From JAAYDY01 sp964500225 (GTDB lineage Bacteria > Planctomycetota > Phycisphaerae > FEN-1346 > JAACEH01), in contig CAZCOA010000009.1 in assembly GCA_964500225.1 (NCBI GenBank), positions 1-64,000 of the forward strand: DNA of 64,000 nucleotides, in the 5' to 3' direction. The notes under the pieces were generated by a model that was not told the origin of the DNA, searched no databases, and saw only the letters and a program-made list of their open reading frames with translations. The translations under genes and the position numbers were made by a program. Below are positions 36,586 through 45,696 of the stretch, one piece after another (position 1 is the first letter of the stretch; every line of letters begins with the position of its first letter).

Positions 36586-37569
36586 GTGAGCAAGAGCGAC
36601 TTTACGATTTTGTTCTCGTGCATCGGCCGCCGCGTGGCGCTGGTGAATGCATTTCGCGAGTCGATGGAGCGGCTGGGTCTGAAAGGCCGCATCCTCGGCA
36701 GTGATATGGCGCCGCACTCTTCGGCGTTCCAGGTCTGCGACGAGGCCCACGTGGTGCATAGCAGCACGCACAAGGACTATGTGAACCAACTCGTGGCCCT
36801 TTGCCGCGACAAGGGCGTGGACCTGCTGATTCCGCTGATTGATCCCGAACTGCACATCCTGGCCGGCCTGAACGCCCGATTCCGGGAGGTCGGGACGACG
36901 CTGTGTCTGTCGTCGAAAGAGGTAATCCGCATCTGCCGCGACAAAGTGCGGACGCACGATTTCCTGAAGAAGGCGGGCATCGACACGCCGGCCCTGCTGT
37001 CGTACGACGAGGTGCGCGACGAGGACTTGCCGCTGTTTATGAAGCCGCGCGACGGAAGCAGCGCCAAGGACATTCACCGGATCAGCACGCGTCGGCAACT
37101 GGAGTTCTACCGGCAGGAAGTGCCCAGCGCGATCATCCAGGAGTATTTGCCGGGAGAGGAGTTCACGCTCGACATCTTTTGCGATTTCACAGGGGAACCG
37201 CGGTGTGCCGTGCCGCGGCAGCGGCTGGAGGTGCGCGGCGGCGAAGTCGTCAAGAGCATGACCGTCAAGGATCCGCAGATTATCGAAGTGGGCATGGCAA
37301 CGGCCCGAGCGCTGGGCGGCTGCATGGGGCCGATTACGCTTCAGTGTTTCCGGACGAATTCCGGCCGCATCAGCGTCATCGAGATCAACCCGCGACTGGG
37401 CGGCGGCGTGCCGTTGGCTATTGCGGCCGGGGCCGACATCCCTGGATGGATCATCCAATGCACCCTGGGACGCACGCCGCAGATCGATCCGATGGCCTTC
37501 GCGGACCAGTTGGTGATGTTGCGCTATGACGAGGCGTTCTTCGTGCCCAGGGATCGGCTGCCGACATGA
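36586..37569 (+). CDS. ATP-grasp carboxylate-amine ligase-like protein
   Basis: A 327-residue protein with the CarB/PylC-like ATP-grasp layout: a Rossmann-like N-terminal domain (LFSCIGRRVALVNAF, LIPLIDPELHILAG), the ATP-binding core FMKPRDGSSAKDI and IIQEYLPGEEFTLDIF, and the metal-binding end VIEINPRLGGGVPLA. Such enzymes couple ATP hydrolysis to formation of an amide or similar bond; the substrate is unknown. GTG 36586 was chosen because AAGGAA at 36569-36574 is too close to GTG 36577. The stop overlaps the HAD gene start, so the two probably act together. Confidence 0.75.
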   Translation: MSKSDFTILFSCIGRRVALVNAFRESMERLGLKGRILGSDMAPHSSAFQVCDEAHVVHSSTHKDYVNQLVALCRDKGVDLLIPLIDPELHILAGLNARFREVGTTLCLSSKEVIRICRDKVRTHDFLKKAGIDTPALLSYDEVRDEDLPLFMKPRDGSSAKDIHRISTRRQLEFYRQEVPSAIIQEYLPGEEFTLDIFCDFTGEPRCAVPRQRLEVRGGEVVKSMTVKDPQIIEVGMATARALGGCMGPITLQCFRTNSGRISVIEINPRLGGGVPLAIAAGADIPGWIIQCTLGRTPQIDPMAFADQLVMLRYDEAFFVPRDRLPT

Positions 37570-38246
37570 TTGAAGCCGTGGCTTTCGATCTGGACGACAC
37601 GCTCATCATGGAGCGCGACTACGTCCGCAGCGGGTTCGCCGCTGTGGCGGCCGAACTGGATCGCCTCGTCGGCCCCCGGTGCGACTGGTTCGCGTGCCTG
37701 TGGCGAGGATTCCAGGAGGGCGTCCGCGGCGACGCTTTCAACCGCGTGCTCGCCGCGGCCGGCGTGACGGCCGAAGAGGCGTTGGTCGCGCGGCTCGTGC
37801 GCTGCTATCGGGAACACCGGCCGCGGATCGCACTGTGCGATGATGTGTTGCCGGCCCTGCGGCGGCTGGGTCTGCCGCGAGAGAGGCTCGGCGTCATCAC
37901 CGACGGTCCCCTGGCGACGCAACAGCGTAAGGCCGGGGCCGTGGGGCTGGAGCGCGTGGTGGGCTGCGTGATTTTTACGGACCGCTGGGGCGTGGCGTAC
38001 TGGAAGCCGCACCCGCGGGCGTTCGAGGAGTTTGAGCGGTGGACGGGTTGTTCGCCCGAGTCGTGCGCCTATGTGGCCGACAATCCGACGAAGGATTTTC
38101 GTTCGCCGCATGCGCGCGGGTGGACCGCCGTCCGGATCGTGCGGCCGGGCGGCCTTCACAGCGGCGAGGCGGCTGCCGCCGACGAGGTGGATCACACGAT
38201 AGACACCCTGGCCGATCTGCCCGCAGTCCTGGGGCTGCAACGTTGA
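37566..38246 (+). CDS. HAD-superfamily hydrolase
   Basis: A 226-residue phosphatase-like protein. Motif I is FDLDDTL (nucleophile and acid/base Asp), motif II is VITDGP, motif III Lys is in YWKPHPRAFE, and motif IV is ADNPTKDF, so the active site looks complete. Similarity to subfamily I phosphatases is clear; the substrate, perhaps a sugar phosphate or the product of the ATP-grasp enzyme, is inferred only. ATG 37566 overlaps the ATP-grasp stop by four bases. Confidence 0.82.
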   Translation: MIEAVAFDLDDTLIMERDYVRSGFAAVAAELDRLVGPRCDWFACLWRGFQEGVRGDAFNRVLAAAGVTAEEALVARLVRCYREHRPRIALCDDVLPALRRLGLPRERLGVITDGPLATQQRKAGAVGLERVVGCVIFTDRWGVAYWKPHPRAFEEFERWTGCSPESCAYVADNPTKDFRSPHARGWTAVRIVRPGGLHSGEAAAADEVDHTIDTLADLPAVLGLQR

Positions 38247-38261
38247 GTGAGGACTCTGCCC

Positions 38262-39557
38262 ATGCTGGCTTCATTCCTGCCCGACACGAACGTCGATGAC
38301 TGGACGCTGCTCCATGGCATCTGGGGGCCGCATATCTGGATTCTGACCGGGTCGATGGTTCTGTCACTTGTGCTGACGCCGGTCTTTCGCACCATCGCCC
38401 TGCGCTACAAAATCTACGACATGCCGGACGAGCGGCTGAAGACCCATAAGCGGCCGATTCCGTACCTGGGCGGCATTGCGATCTTTTTGGCCTGGGCCAT
38501 TCCGGTGTTTGTCGTTGCTCTGATCCAGACCCTTTGGCCGGGCAACGTGCCGGCCGAGACGGCCGAGGTGATCCGCCAGGTGGGCCGCGATGTGCCCGAA
38601 CGCTGGATTCATAACCCGGAGTCGCTGTTCTGGGTCCTCGGCGGCGGGCTGCTGATGATGGTGCTTGGCGTTATCGACGATACGCGCAACCTGTCGCCGA
38701 AGGCCAAGATTATCGGCCAGGTGGCGGCTGCGGGGCTGCTCGTTGCCGGCGGCATGACGTTTCGCGCCCTGCCGACCCGCATGCCGGACGACATAGGCGG
38801 CTTTGTCCTGTTTCCGTCTGATGCCTGGTGGGTGCTGGCCCTGGGCATCGCGTTCCAGGTGGTTCTGGTTGTCGGCGCGTCGAACGCCACGAACCTGCTC
38901 GACGGCCTGGACGGCCTGTGCAGCGGCGTCACGGCCTTTATCAGCGCGGGGTTCCTGCTGCTGGCCACCAGCCTGATGGCCTGGGACCTCTACGGCCCGA
39001 CCGGCACGTCCTACGTCAACAGCGAGCCAATCGTGCTGCTGAGCTTTGCATTGCTGGGAGCGGTCATCGGATTCCTCCCGTACAATTTCAACCCGGCCTC
39101 GATTTTCATGGGCGACGCCGGCAGCATGTTCCTGGGCTACATGGCGGCGGTTTTTATGATTCTTTTTGCCGAGAAACCCGTCGGGTTCAAGTGGTTCCTC
39201 GGGGCCATGGTGATCTTCGGGCTGCCCATCTTTGACACGGGCTTGGCGCTGATCCGTCGCCTGGTCAACCACCGGCCCATTTTTGCCGGCGACCGCAGCC
39301 ACTTCTACGATCAGCTCGTGGACCGTGGATGCAGCGTCAAAACGAGCGTGCTGATCAACTACGGTCTGTCGGCCCTCTTCGGTCTGATCGGTGTCGGCAT
39401 TATCTTTCTCGAACTGCGTTACGCTTTGCCGATTTATCTGGTGATCTTCGCCGGCATCGCCGTGGCCGCCTTCAAGCTGGGGCTGGTCCGCGTGGATCAG
39501 TCGTCCGCGGCGGTCCCGACCGACGGTGCAGCAAAGGATCGTGAGTCGGCGACCTGA
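38262..39557 (+). CDS. MraY/WecA-type phospho-sugar transferase to undecaprenyl phosphate
   Basis: A polytopic prenyl phosphotransferase of 431 residues and about 10-11 membrane helices. The family motifs are DERLKTHKRPIPYLGG, LGVIDDTRNLSP, NATNLLDGLDGL, NFNPASIFMGDAGSMFLGY and HRPIFAGDRSHFYD, which make the GT-4 (WecA-like) class clear and cover the catalytic Asp residues. ATG 38262 was chosen because GAGGA is 9 bases upstream; GTG 38247 would lack a site. It would make undecaprenyl-PP-HexNAc and so start either the same or another glycan as the monotopic enzyme at 35961. Confidence 0.9.
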   Translation: MLASFLPDTNVDDWTLLHGIWGPHIWILTGSMVLSLVLTPVFRTIALRYKIYDMPDERLKTHKRPIPYLGGIAIFLAWAIPVFVVALIQTLWPGNVPAETAEVIRQVGRDVPERWIHNPESLFWVLGGGLLMMVLGVIDDTRNLSPKAKIIGQVAAAGLLVAGGMTFRALPTRMPDDIGGFVLFPSDAWWVLALGIAFQVVLVVGASNATNLLDGLDGLCSGVTAFISAGFLLLATSLMAWDLYGPTGTSYVNSEPIVLLSFALLGAVIGFLPYNFNPASIFMGDAGSMFLGYMAAVFMILFAEKPVGFKWFLGAMVIFGLPIFDTGLALIRRLVNHRPIFAGDRSHFYDQLVDRGCSVKTSVLINYGLSALFGLIGVGIIFLELRYALPIYLVIFAGIAVAAFKLGLVRVDQSSAAVPTDGAAKDRESAT

Positions 39558-39653
39558 GAAGGCAAAGACCTCTTGGATTGCGACCGGCGGCGCCCACGGC
39601 AAGACGCGCGTGCCGGCGAAGTCGGTGGTGCTATGGAAAGGAGTCCGTGTCGC

Positions 39654-40766
39654 ATGCGTATTCCCTTGTCGTCGCCCGATATCAGCCAGGCGGACATTGA
39701 TGCCGTGGTGGCCGTCCTGAAGACGCCGACGTTGAGCCTCGGGCCGAAGCTGCCCGAGTTCGAGCAGAAGCTGGCTGCGTACATCGGCCGTCGTCACGCC
39801 GTGGTCGTCAACAGCGGCACCAGCGCCCTGCACCTGTCGATTCGCGCCCTGGGCATCGGCCCCGGCGACGAGGTCATCACGACGCCGTTTTCGTTCGTCG
39901 CATCGGCCAACTGCATTCTGTTCGAGGGCGCCTGTCCGGTCTTCGTCGATATCGATCCGACCGACTATAACATCGACGTGTCGCAGGTCGAGGATGCCAT
40001 CACCGACCAGACCAAGGCGATCCTGGCCGTGGACGTTTTCGGGCGACCGGCCCGGCTCGATGAGCTTGAGGAGATCGCCCGACGGCACGACCTGCTGCTG
40101 ATCGAGGACTCCTGCGAGGCCATCGGCAGCACCTACAAGGGACGCAGGGCCGGTTCGTTCGGCGAGTGCGGGCACTGTGCCTTTTACCCCAACAAGCAGA
40201 TGACCACGGGCGAGGGCGGGGCCATCGTTACCGACAACGACGAGCTGGCCGCCCTGGCGCGCAGCATGCGCAACCAGGGACGCGGCGAAGGGGGCGGATG
40301 GCTCGCCCATGAACGCCTCGGCTACAACTATCGTCTGAGCGACATCAACTGCGCCCTGGGCATCTCGCAACTGGCCCGCATGGACCAGTTCGTTGCCGCT
40401 CGCGCCGCCGTGGCCGAACGGTACAACCGTCTCCTGGCCGATGTGGACGAGGTCATCACGCCCGCGCCCTACACCGATGGGGTCATGTCGTGGTTCGTCT
40501 ACGTCATCCGTCTGGCCGACCGCTTTGGTCGCGATCGCCGCGACGCCCTGATCCACGGACTCCGCGAGCGTGGTATCGGCGCGAGCAACTACTTCTCGCC
40601 GATTCACCTTCAGCCGTTCTACCGTGAGATGTACGGCTACGCCGAGGGCGACTTCCCGGTCACCGAGTTCGTGTCCGACCGGACCGTCGCGCTGCCGTTC
40701 CACAACAATCTCAGCCCTGCCGATCAGCAGACGGTGGTCGATGCCGTCCGCGATCTGCTGGCCTGA
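39654..40766 (+). CDS. DegT/DnrJ/EryC1 sugar aminotransferase
   Basis: A second PLP-dependent sugar aminotransferase of 370 residues, with SPDISQADIDAV, NSGTSALHLSIRAL, TPFSFVASANCI and the cofactor Lys181 in CAFYPNKQMTTGEGGA. The RGEGGGW and LGYNYRLSDINCALG segments suggest the perosamine/4-amino-sugar branch, unlike the WbpE-like gene, but substrate assignment needs comparison. ATG 39654 follows AAAGGAG; the frame is open upstream to 39573. Last gene of the glycan block. Confidence 0.85.
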   Translation: MRIPLSSPDISQADIDAVVAVLKTPTLSLGPKLPEFEQKLAAYIGRRHAVVVNSGTSALHLSIRALGIGPGDEVITTPFSFVASANCILFEGACPVFVDIDPTDYNIDVSQVEDAITDQTKAILAVDVFGRPARLDELEEIARRHDLLLIEDSCEAIGSTYKGRRAGSFGECGHCAFYPNKQMTTGEGGAIVTDNDELAALARSMRNQGRGEGGGWLAHERLGYNYRLSDINCALGISQLARMDQFVAARAAVAERYNRLLADVDEVITPAPYTDGVMSWFVYVIRLADRFGRDRRDALIHGLRERGIGASNYFSPIHLQPFYREMYGYAEGDFPVTEFVSDRTVALPFHNNLSPADQQTVVDAVRDLLA

Positions 40767-40939
40767 ATCCGATGGCACATGCGGTTTCGCCGCAGTGTGC
40801 GTGGGCGGGGGCAGGGCCACTTTGGTCCTGTCCTCGGGGCGATTCGTCGGTAAAGCGCGAGCCGTCGGGTGCAGTCTTGTCGAGGCCGCCGGGCGAAGGA
40901 CGTTCTCCTGAAATGCTCAAGGGGCTGGAATGCGGGGCG

Positions 40940-40968
40940 TTGCCCGTCGAAGCACTTTTCCCTATGCA
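40940..40968 (+). promoter_or_regulatory. Candidate promoter for the DUF362 gene
   Basis: TTGCCC at 40940-40945 and TATGCA at 40963-40968 are 17 bases apart, predicting a start near 40975, just upstream of GTG 40992. Both boxes match four of six consensus bases. Confidence 0.3.
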
Positions 40969-40991
40969 AGTTCGCCTGCGGAGGGAATGCG

Positions 40992-42053
40992 GTGAGCCAC
41001 AGCCAGGACAGGTCCGATCCATGCTCCGAACGGGAGCGTCTATCGCGTCGGGAGTTTTTGCGGCAGGGACTGGCCGCGGCGGCGGCCGTGGGCGCGGCGG
41101 CGTCGCTGCCGCCGTTGGCGGGGCGGCTGTTCGGGCAAGAGACGCCTGCGGCCGGACAGGCTGCGGCTGCCGGCACCGGTGACGCCGCCGGCGCGGGCGG
41201 TGTGGCCGGTAAGAGCCGCGTCATCGTCATCACGCATCCCGAGGCACTGGTGCGGGAGTATGTGGGCAATCGTCCGGTTCTTCAGCAGATGCTCGAGCGG
41301 GCCGTTCGGGAGCTGACCGGGGCCGACAGCGACAAGAAGGCCTGGCAGCAGGTGGCACTGCCGGGCGAGCCGGTCTCGATCAAGACCACGCGCGCCGGCG
41401 GCGACCTTCTGAAGACGCACGACGAGTTGTCGGCCTATGTGGCCGAGCGGCTGATCGAGGCCGCCGGGAGCGACAAGGACCGCATCCGCATCTGGGACCG
41501 GCCGGACCTGCGCGGCGAGGATCTGGAACTTTCGGAGCCGTTTGTTCTGCCGACGCGCGGCAAAGAAACGCGCCTGCGGGCCGTGCTCGTCAAGGACTCG
41601 CCGGCCATCGTCAATATGCCCGTTCTGAAAACGCACTCGGGCACCGGCGCGTCGATCGCGATGAAGAATCATTTCGGCTCGATCAACAATCCGTCGGCGT
41701 TCCACAGTTGGGCCACGGGCAATATGGCTCGTAGCATCGCCGAATTGAACCGCCTGGATCCGATCCGCACGCGGACGCGGCTGATCGTGGTGGATGCCAC
41801 GCGGCCGTTGTTTGCCGAAGGGCCGTCGGACAATCCGGACTTTCGCTGGACGTTCGGCGGCCTGATTGTCGGGACGGACCCGGTAGCCGTGGACGCGGTG
41901 GGTCTGGACATCCTGGAGAAGAAGCGCGAGGAGCATTTCGGCCGTCCGTGGCCGCTGGAGCACGCCCGCGAGATGGTGCGTTGGGGCCAGACCATCGGCC
42001 TGGGCAACGCCGACGCCTCGCGCATCGAGGTGGTCCGGATCAAGCTGGACTGA
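40992..42053 (+). CDS. Tat-exported DUF362 domain protein
   Basis: The 353-residue product begins with a twin-arginine signal (SRREFLRQGL, then an alanine-rich hydrophobic stretch and the cleavage-like AGRLFGQ), so it is exported folded. The DUF362 domain has VSIKTT, IVNMPVLKTHSGTG, and MKNHFGSINN; its biochemical role is unknown and, unlike many relatives, no ferredoxin cysteine motif follows. GTG 40992 has GGAGGG upstream and starts just before the signal; the longer frame to 40869 adds a non-homologous stretch. It follows the glycan cluster but nothing ties it to glycan synthesis. Confidence 0.8.
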   Translation: MSHSQDRSDPCSERERLSRREFLRQGLAAAAAVGAAASLPPLAGRLFGQETPAAGQAAAAGTGDAAGAGGVAGKSRVIVITHPEALVREYVGNRPVLQQMLERAVRELTGADSDKKAWQQVALPGEPVSIKTTRAGGDLLKTHDELSAYVAERLIEAAGSDKDRIRIWDRPDLRGEDLELSEPFVLPTRGKETRLRAVLVKDSPAIVNMPVLKTHSGTGASIAMKNHFGSINNPSAFHSWATGNMARSIAELNRLDPIRTRTRLIVVDATRPLFAEGPSDNPDFRWTFGGLIVGTDPVAVDAVGLDILEKKREEHFGRPWPLEHAREMVRWGQTIGLGNADASRIEVVRIKLD

Positions 42054-42070
42054 TGCGGTGCGGGCAACGA

Positions 42071-42529
42071 CTACTGCCCGGCGCCGGCTTTGAGCTGCTG
42101 GAGTTCCTTGCTGAGTGTTTCGATTGTCTCTCGCATCCGGGCCTGGGCGTCGGCGTGGGCTTGCTGCTGTTGTGTCAGATCGTTCTGAAGCCGTTGCAGT
42201 TCGGTCTGCCGCTGAACCAGTTGCACCTTCAGGTCGGCGTGCTGGGCGGCCAGCTCGTCATATCTGTCTTTGGCCTCGTCCCTGGTTTTGGCAAGATCGG
42301 CGACCGCCAGCCGGTACTTCTCGTCGCGTGTCTTGACGGCCGCTTCCAGGCCCTGGACCTGCTGCGTCAAGGTGTCGCAGCGATTGGTCAGCAGGGCCCG
42401 CTCTTTCCGGTATGCCTCGGCGTCGCTGCGGCGCAACACCAGGCCGACGGTCAGTCCGCCGCCGGCGCCGACAACCAGTCCGGCCAGCGCCGCCAACGTT
42501 ACAGCTACGATGGTCTTGCGTTTTCCCAT
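42071..42529 (-). CDS. Small membrane-anchored coiled-coil protein
   Basis: Not recognised as a known family. The 152 residues consist of a basic start (MGKRKT), one hydrophobic helix with many Gly/Ala/Val (about 8-33), and a long heptad-like region (about 40-148) rich in Gln, Lys and Glu, predicted to be a coiled coil. A structural or scaffold role on the extracytoplasmic or cytoplasmic side is possible. Convergent with the DUF362 gene, 17 bases apart. Confidence 0.6.
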   Translation of the reverse strand: MGKRKTIVAVTLAALAGLVVGAGGGLTVGLVLRRSDAEAYRKERALLTNRCDTLTQQVQGLEAAVKTRDEKYRLAVADLAKTRDEAKDRYDELAAQHADLKVQLVQRQTELQRLQNDLTQQQQAHADAQARMRETIETLSKELQQLKAGAGQ

Positions 42530-42716
42530 GGTGACGGCCCTCGCGCAAGGTGCCCCCTTGTCCCTTCGATCGCATCGTGGATTGGATATGTCGCCCCATC
42601 AGACCGCGCAGGGGCCGTCCTGTCAAGGCCCGTGCATAAAGCAGCCCCGTGGTTCCGGAACCGCCGGAACACGCCGCCGAGATATTCCCGAACCTCTCAC
42701 GGCGTCGTTTCTCTAA

Positions 42717-45584
42717 TCACGACATGGCCAGCACGTTTCTGGCGCGGCGGCGAACGTAGGCGCGTTCGTCTGTCAGGTACCGCTCGGCCAGGGACCGGTC
42801 GGGCCGACCGAGGCGGGCCAGGGCCTCGGCAGCTGTCAGGTCCAGTTGCCAACGGGCGTCCTCGACCACTTTTCCACGACCGCCCATGCTGACCTGGAGG
42901 CTTCGGGTGGTATCCAGATCGGTTCGGGCCAAGACGGCGCGAATAGCTGTTTCGGCCGATGGGTCGCCGATGCGTCCGAGGGCTCTTACGGCGGCGATGA
43001 CCGCACTGAGCGGCGCCTCGGGATCGGTCAGCACCTCGCTCAGAGCCGGCACGGCTTCGCGGCTGCGCACGCGGCCCAGCAGCACGATCGACGACATCCA
43101 TTGCGGCGCCGCCTTGTTGCTTTGGAGGGTCTCCTGTCGGCGCCGGCGCACTGCCTCAATCAGTTCGCCTGCTCCTGATCCGTCGCCGGCCAGGGCTAGC
43201 GTCGCCGCCGACCAGAACCGCTGGGCCGGCACGTCGCTGTCCAGTTTCTCGCGCAGTGCCGGCAGGGCGTCCGGATGGTTCTCGGCCAGTTGCCACGCAG
43301 CGTCGAACGGTTTGTCCTCGCCCAGTTGTTCCACCAGCTTCTCGGTAGTCGCCTCCGGCAGCGCCGGCAACGGGCGGTCCGATTCGCGTAGTGCGCCGCT
43401 CTCACGGAGAAGGCGCTGAAGCTCCGCCACGTCGATGGCCCGCGGCATCAGGCCGTGGCGCGCCGCCAACGCCGCCGCGATACCTGCCGCCTCGCCGATT
43501 CGCTGCATGTCCCGCTGCATTCGCAACTGGTGGTGTGCGTCCTGGGTCAGCGACAGCGCGCGGCACGCCACGAGCAACCCCTCGATGCCGCGCGGCAACA
43601 GACACCGGTACGGTATCTCGCAGCCGATGGGTGTGCGCCATTGACCGAGCAGCCAGACCCACATCGCCCCGACGTCGGACTCGTTTTCGTAGTCCATAGC
43701 GTGGTTGTCGTAGTGGCTGAAGCCGTAGCCGATCACGTCGGGAAACTGCCGCCCCGCGATCTGGTCGGCCAGCGTCAACTGGTAATCGCCGACGATCTGG
43801 CGTCCCTGACGCAAGCCCAGGTGCGGGGCAATGTAGGTCCACCGCTTGTCATCGGTCCAGGCATCGAGCCGCAAATGACGCAGGCCCAACGAGCGTCCGC
43901 GCGTCAGGTCGGTCACGTCGTCGGGGTCCACATAGCCGGCATCGAAGTTGACGAGGATCATGTTGAGGTAGCCCAGGGGCTTTCCTTCGGCATCCTTGGC
44001 CGGCGCGATCGCCCCGGCGCTTTGGCTGAAGGCGTGCAGCAGCCCGTCGCCCTCGCGTCCATAGACGAACTTGGCCCCGGCCATGGCGGCCACGTCGCCG
44101 TCGCCGGTCGAATCGACAAACGCCGCGGCTTCGCAGAAGCGCACCCCTTCGGGGCCGGCCGCCACGACCGCCGTCACGCGAATCGGCGACTCGCCGCCCG
44201 TGGTGCCGCGTCGTACCAAGGCCTTGGATCGCCAGTCGGTGGGCTCGTACCGTTCGGCGATGACGCCCGTGGCCGTCGTGCCCAGGGCGAGCCGCACGCC
44301 CGCCTCGCGAGCCATTTGCAGCAACACCACCTTCTTGGCGTCGGGATGGAAAGAGGGGTTCTCCCAAGCCCGCACCCGGTGTCGTCCCATGAACAGCGGC
44401 GCGAGTTCCTGCGTGCGGCGGTCCACCTCGTCCTGGAGCCCGCCGGTGCGGCCGTGGTAATACATGTGAATGCCGCCGCCGGTGCCGATGCCGCCCAGGT
44501 AGGTCAGCGGCTCCACCAGAAGCGTGTCGGCGCCTTGGCGTGCCGCGGCAATGGCCGCCAGGGCCCCGGCGGTGCCGCCGCCCAGGACCACGACGTCGGC
44601 CCGCTCGTGCGGCGGCGGCGGAAGCAGCGACCCGGCCTCGTCCAGCGGCGCATCGTCCCGCGGCGCATATACCCGCGCCGCTTCGGCGCCCACGGTTTCG
44701 CCCAAGGCAATCAGTGCCGCCGGGCTGTGGGCCTCGGCGTCGCCCTCGGCTCCCGTGGCAGCGGCCGTCAGCAGCCCCGGCCGCGAGGCCGGTTCGGCCG
44801 CGGCATCGGCCACGACCAGCGGCCCAAGGGGCAACGTTTCCACGCTCATGCTCGTGACCAGGGCGTCGCGGGCCACGGTCACGCGGTCGCGAACGGCATG
44901 CAGAATCTGCGGCACGGCCAGGTGCGCGTCAATAATGGAATCCGTGGGCATCGTGAACTCGACAGCGGCCTCGCCCACCCACAGCGACGGTCGCACGACC
45001 ACGGTCGTCGCTGGTCCGCACGGCCCCAGGTCCACGGCCTCGCCGAGCGGTTTTTCCAAAGCGTTCAGCAGGATCGTCACGCGCGCGGGCGCCGACTCCA
45101 CGCGCCGAAACGGCAATCCGGCGTCGCGGGCCAGTACCAGGGTGTCGGTGGCGTCCACGACCCAGTCCGCGCGCAGTGCGTGTTGGCCGGACTTGCAGCC
45201 GACGATGATGCCGGCAATGCGCCCGTCGTCGGCCTGCACCGGGCACAGCGGCGAGGCATACAGCAACAGTTCGACGCCGGCTTCCTCGGCCATCTGGTGC
45301 ATCATCAACTCGGCCGCGGGCGGGCAGAGGAGTCCGTCGCGGGCGGCGCCTTGGGCGGCAAGCCGGCTCATCAGTTCGGCGGCCAGTCCGTTGTCCGGCG
45401 GCGCGGCACGGTCCCAAAGGCGGACGGTGTGGGTCAGGGCAATCTGCCACCCGAGTTGGGCTCGTCGCGAAACCAGCAGAACCTTGTGTCCTGCGCGTGC
45501 GGCGGTGAGGGCCGCCGCCCAGCCGCACAACCCGCCGCCGGCCACCAGGATCTCGTGCTTACGGTCGAAAACGTCGTACGCCAT
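42717..45584 (-). CDS. FAD-dependent oxidoreductase with two Rossmann segments and HEAT tail
   Basis: A 955-residue protein with three blocks. Residues 12-40 (ILVAGGGLCGWAAALTAA) begin a first dinucleotide-binding domain, extending to about 300. A second starts near 326 (DVVVLGGGTAGALAAIAA, then GGIGTGGGIHMYYHG) and continues as the FAD_oxidored family to about 760 (ADQIAGRQFPD, LLPRGIEGLLVACRA). The last 190 residues hold HEAT-like repeats such as SAVIAAVRALGRIGDPSA. ATG 45584 follows the divergent control region. No substrate is evident, and no signal peptide is seen. Confidence 0.75.
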   Translation of the reverse strand: MAYDVFDRKHEILVAGGGLCGWAAALTAARAGHKVLLVSRRAQLGWQIALTHTVRLWDRAAPPDNGLAAELMSRLAAQGAARDGLLCPPAAELMMHQMAEEAGVELLLYASPLCPVQADDGRIAGIIVGCKSGQHALRADWVVDATDTLVLARDAGLPFRRVESAPARVTILLNALEKPLGEAVDLGPCGPATTVVVRPSLWVGEAAVEFTMPTDSIIDAHLAVPQILHAVRDRVTVARDALVTSMSVETLPLGPLVVADAAAEPASRPGLLTAAATGAEGDAEAHSPAALIALGETVGAEAARVYAPRDDAPLDEAGSLLPPPPHERADVVVLGGGTAGALAAIAAARQGADTLLVEPLTYLGGIGTGGGIHMYYHGRTGGLQDEVDRRTQELAPLFMGRHRVRAWENPSFHPDAKKVVLLQMAREAGVRLALGTTATGVIAERYEPTDWRSKALVRRGTTGGESPIRVTAVVAAGPEGVRFCEAAAFVDSTGDGDVAAMAGAKFVYGREGDGLLHAFSQSAGAIAPAKDAEGKPLGYLNMILVNFDAGYVDPDDVTDLTRGRSLGLRHLRLDAWTDDKRWTYIAPHLGLRQGRQIVGDYQLTLADQIAGRQFPDVIGYGFSHYDNHAMDYENESDVGAMWVWLLGQWRTPIGCEIPYRCLLPRGIEGLLVACRALSLTQDAHHQLRMQRDMQRIGEAAGIAAALAARHGLMPRAIDVAELQRLLRESGALRESDRPLPALPEATTEKLVEQLGEDKPFDAAWQLAENHPDALPALREKLDSDVPAQRFWSAATLALAGDGSGAGELIEAVRRRRQETLQSNKAAPQWMSSIVLLGRVRSREAVPALSEVLTDPEAPLSAVIAAVRALGRIGDPSAETAIRAVLARTDLDTTRSLQVSMGGRGKVVEDARWQLDLTAAEALARLGRPDRSLAERYLTDERAYVRRRARNVLAMS

Positions 45585-45632
45585 GCCCTACTCTCCCTTG
45601 TCACCCCTGTGGTTCGAAGACGCAAAGGCGAT

Positions 45633-45662
45633 ATGATACCGCTTCCGGCAGCGGCGACACAA
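45633..45662 (-). promoter_or_regulatory. Candidate promoter for the FAD oxidoreductase
   Basis: On the minus strand, TTGTGT (45662-45657) and TATCAT (45638-45633) are separated by 18 bases, about 50 bases before the start codon. Confidence 0.3.
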
Positions 45663-45696
45663 GGCCGGTCGGCAATCAAAAATGACTTAGTTTTCG

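Noticed and set aside
40869..40991. Upstream extension of the DUF362 gene
   Set aside because: It would place the twin-arginine signal inside the protein; GTG 40992 has a ribosome site and puts the signal at the N terminus.
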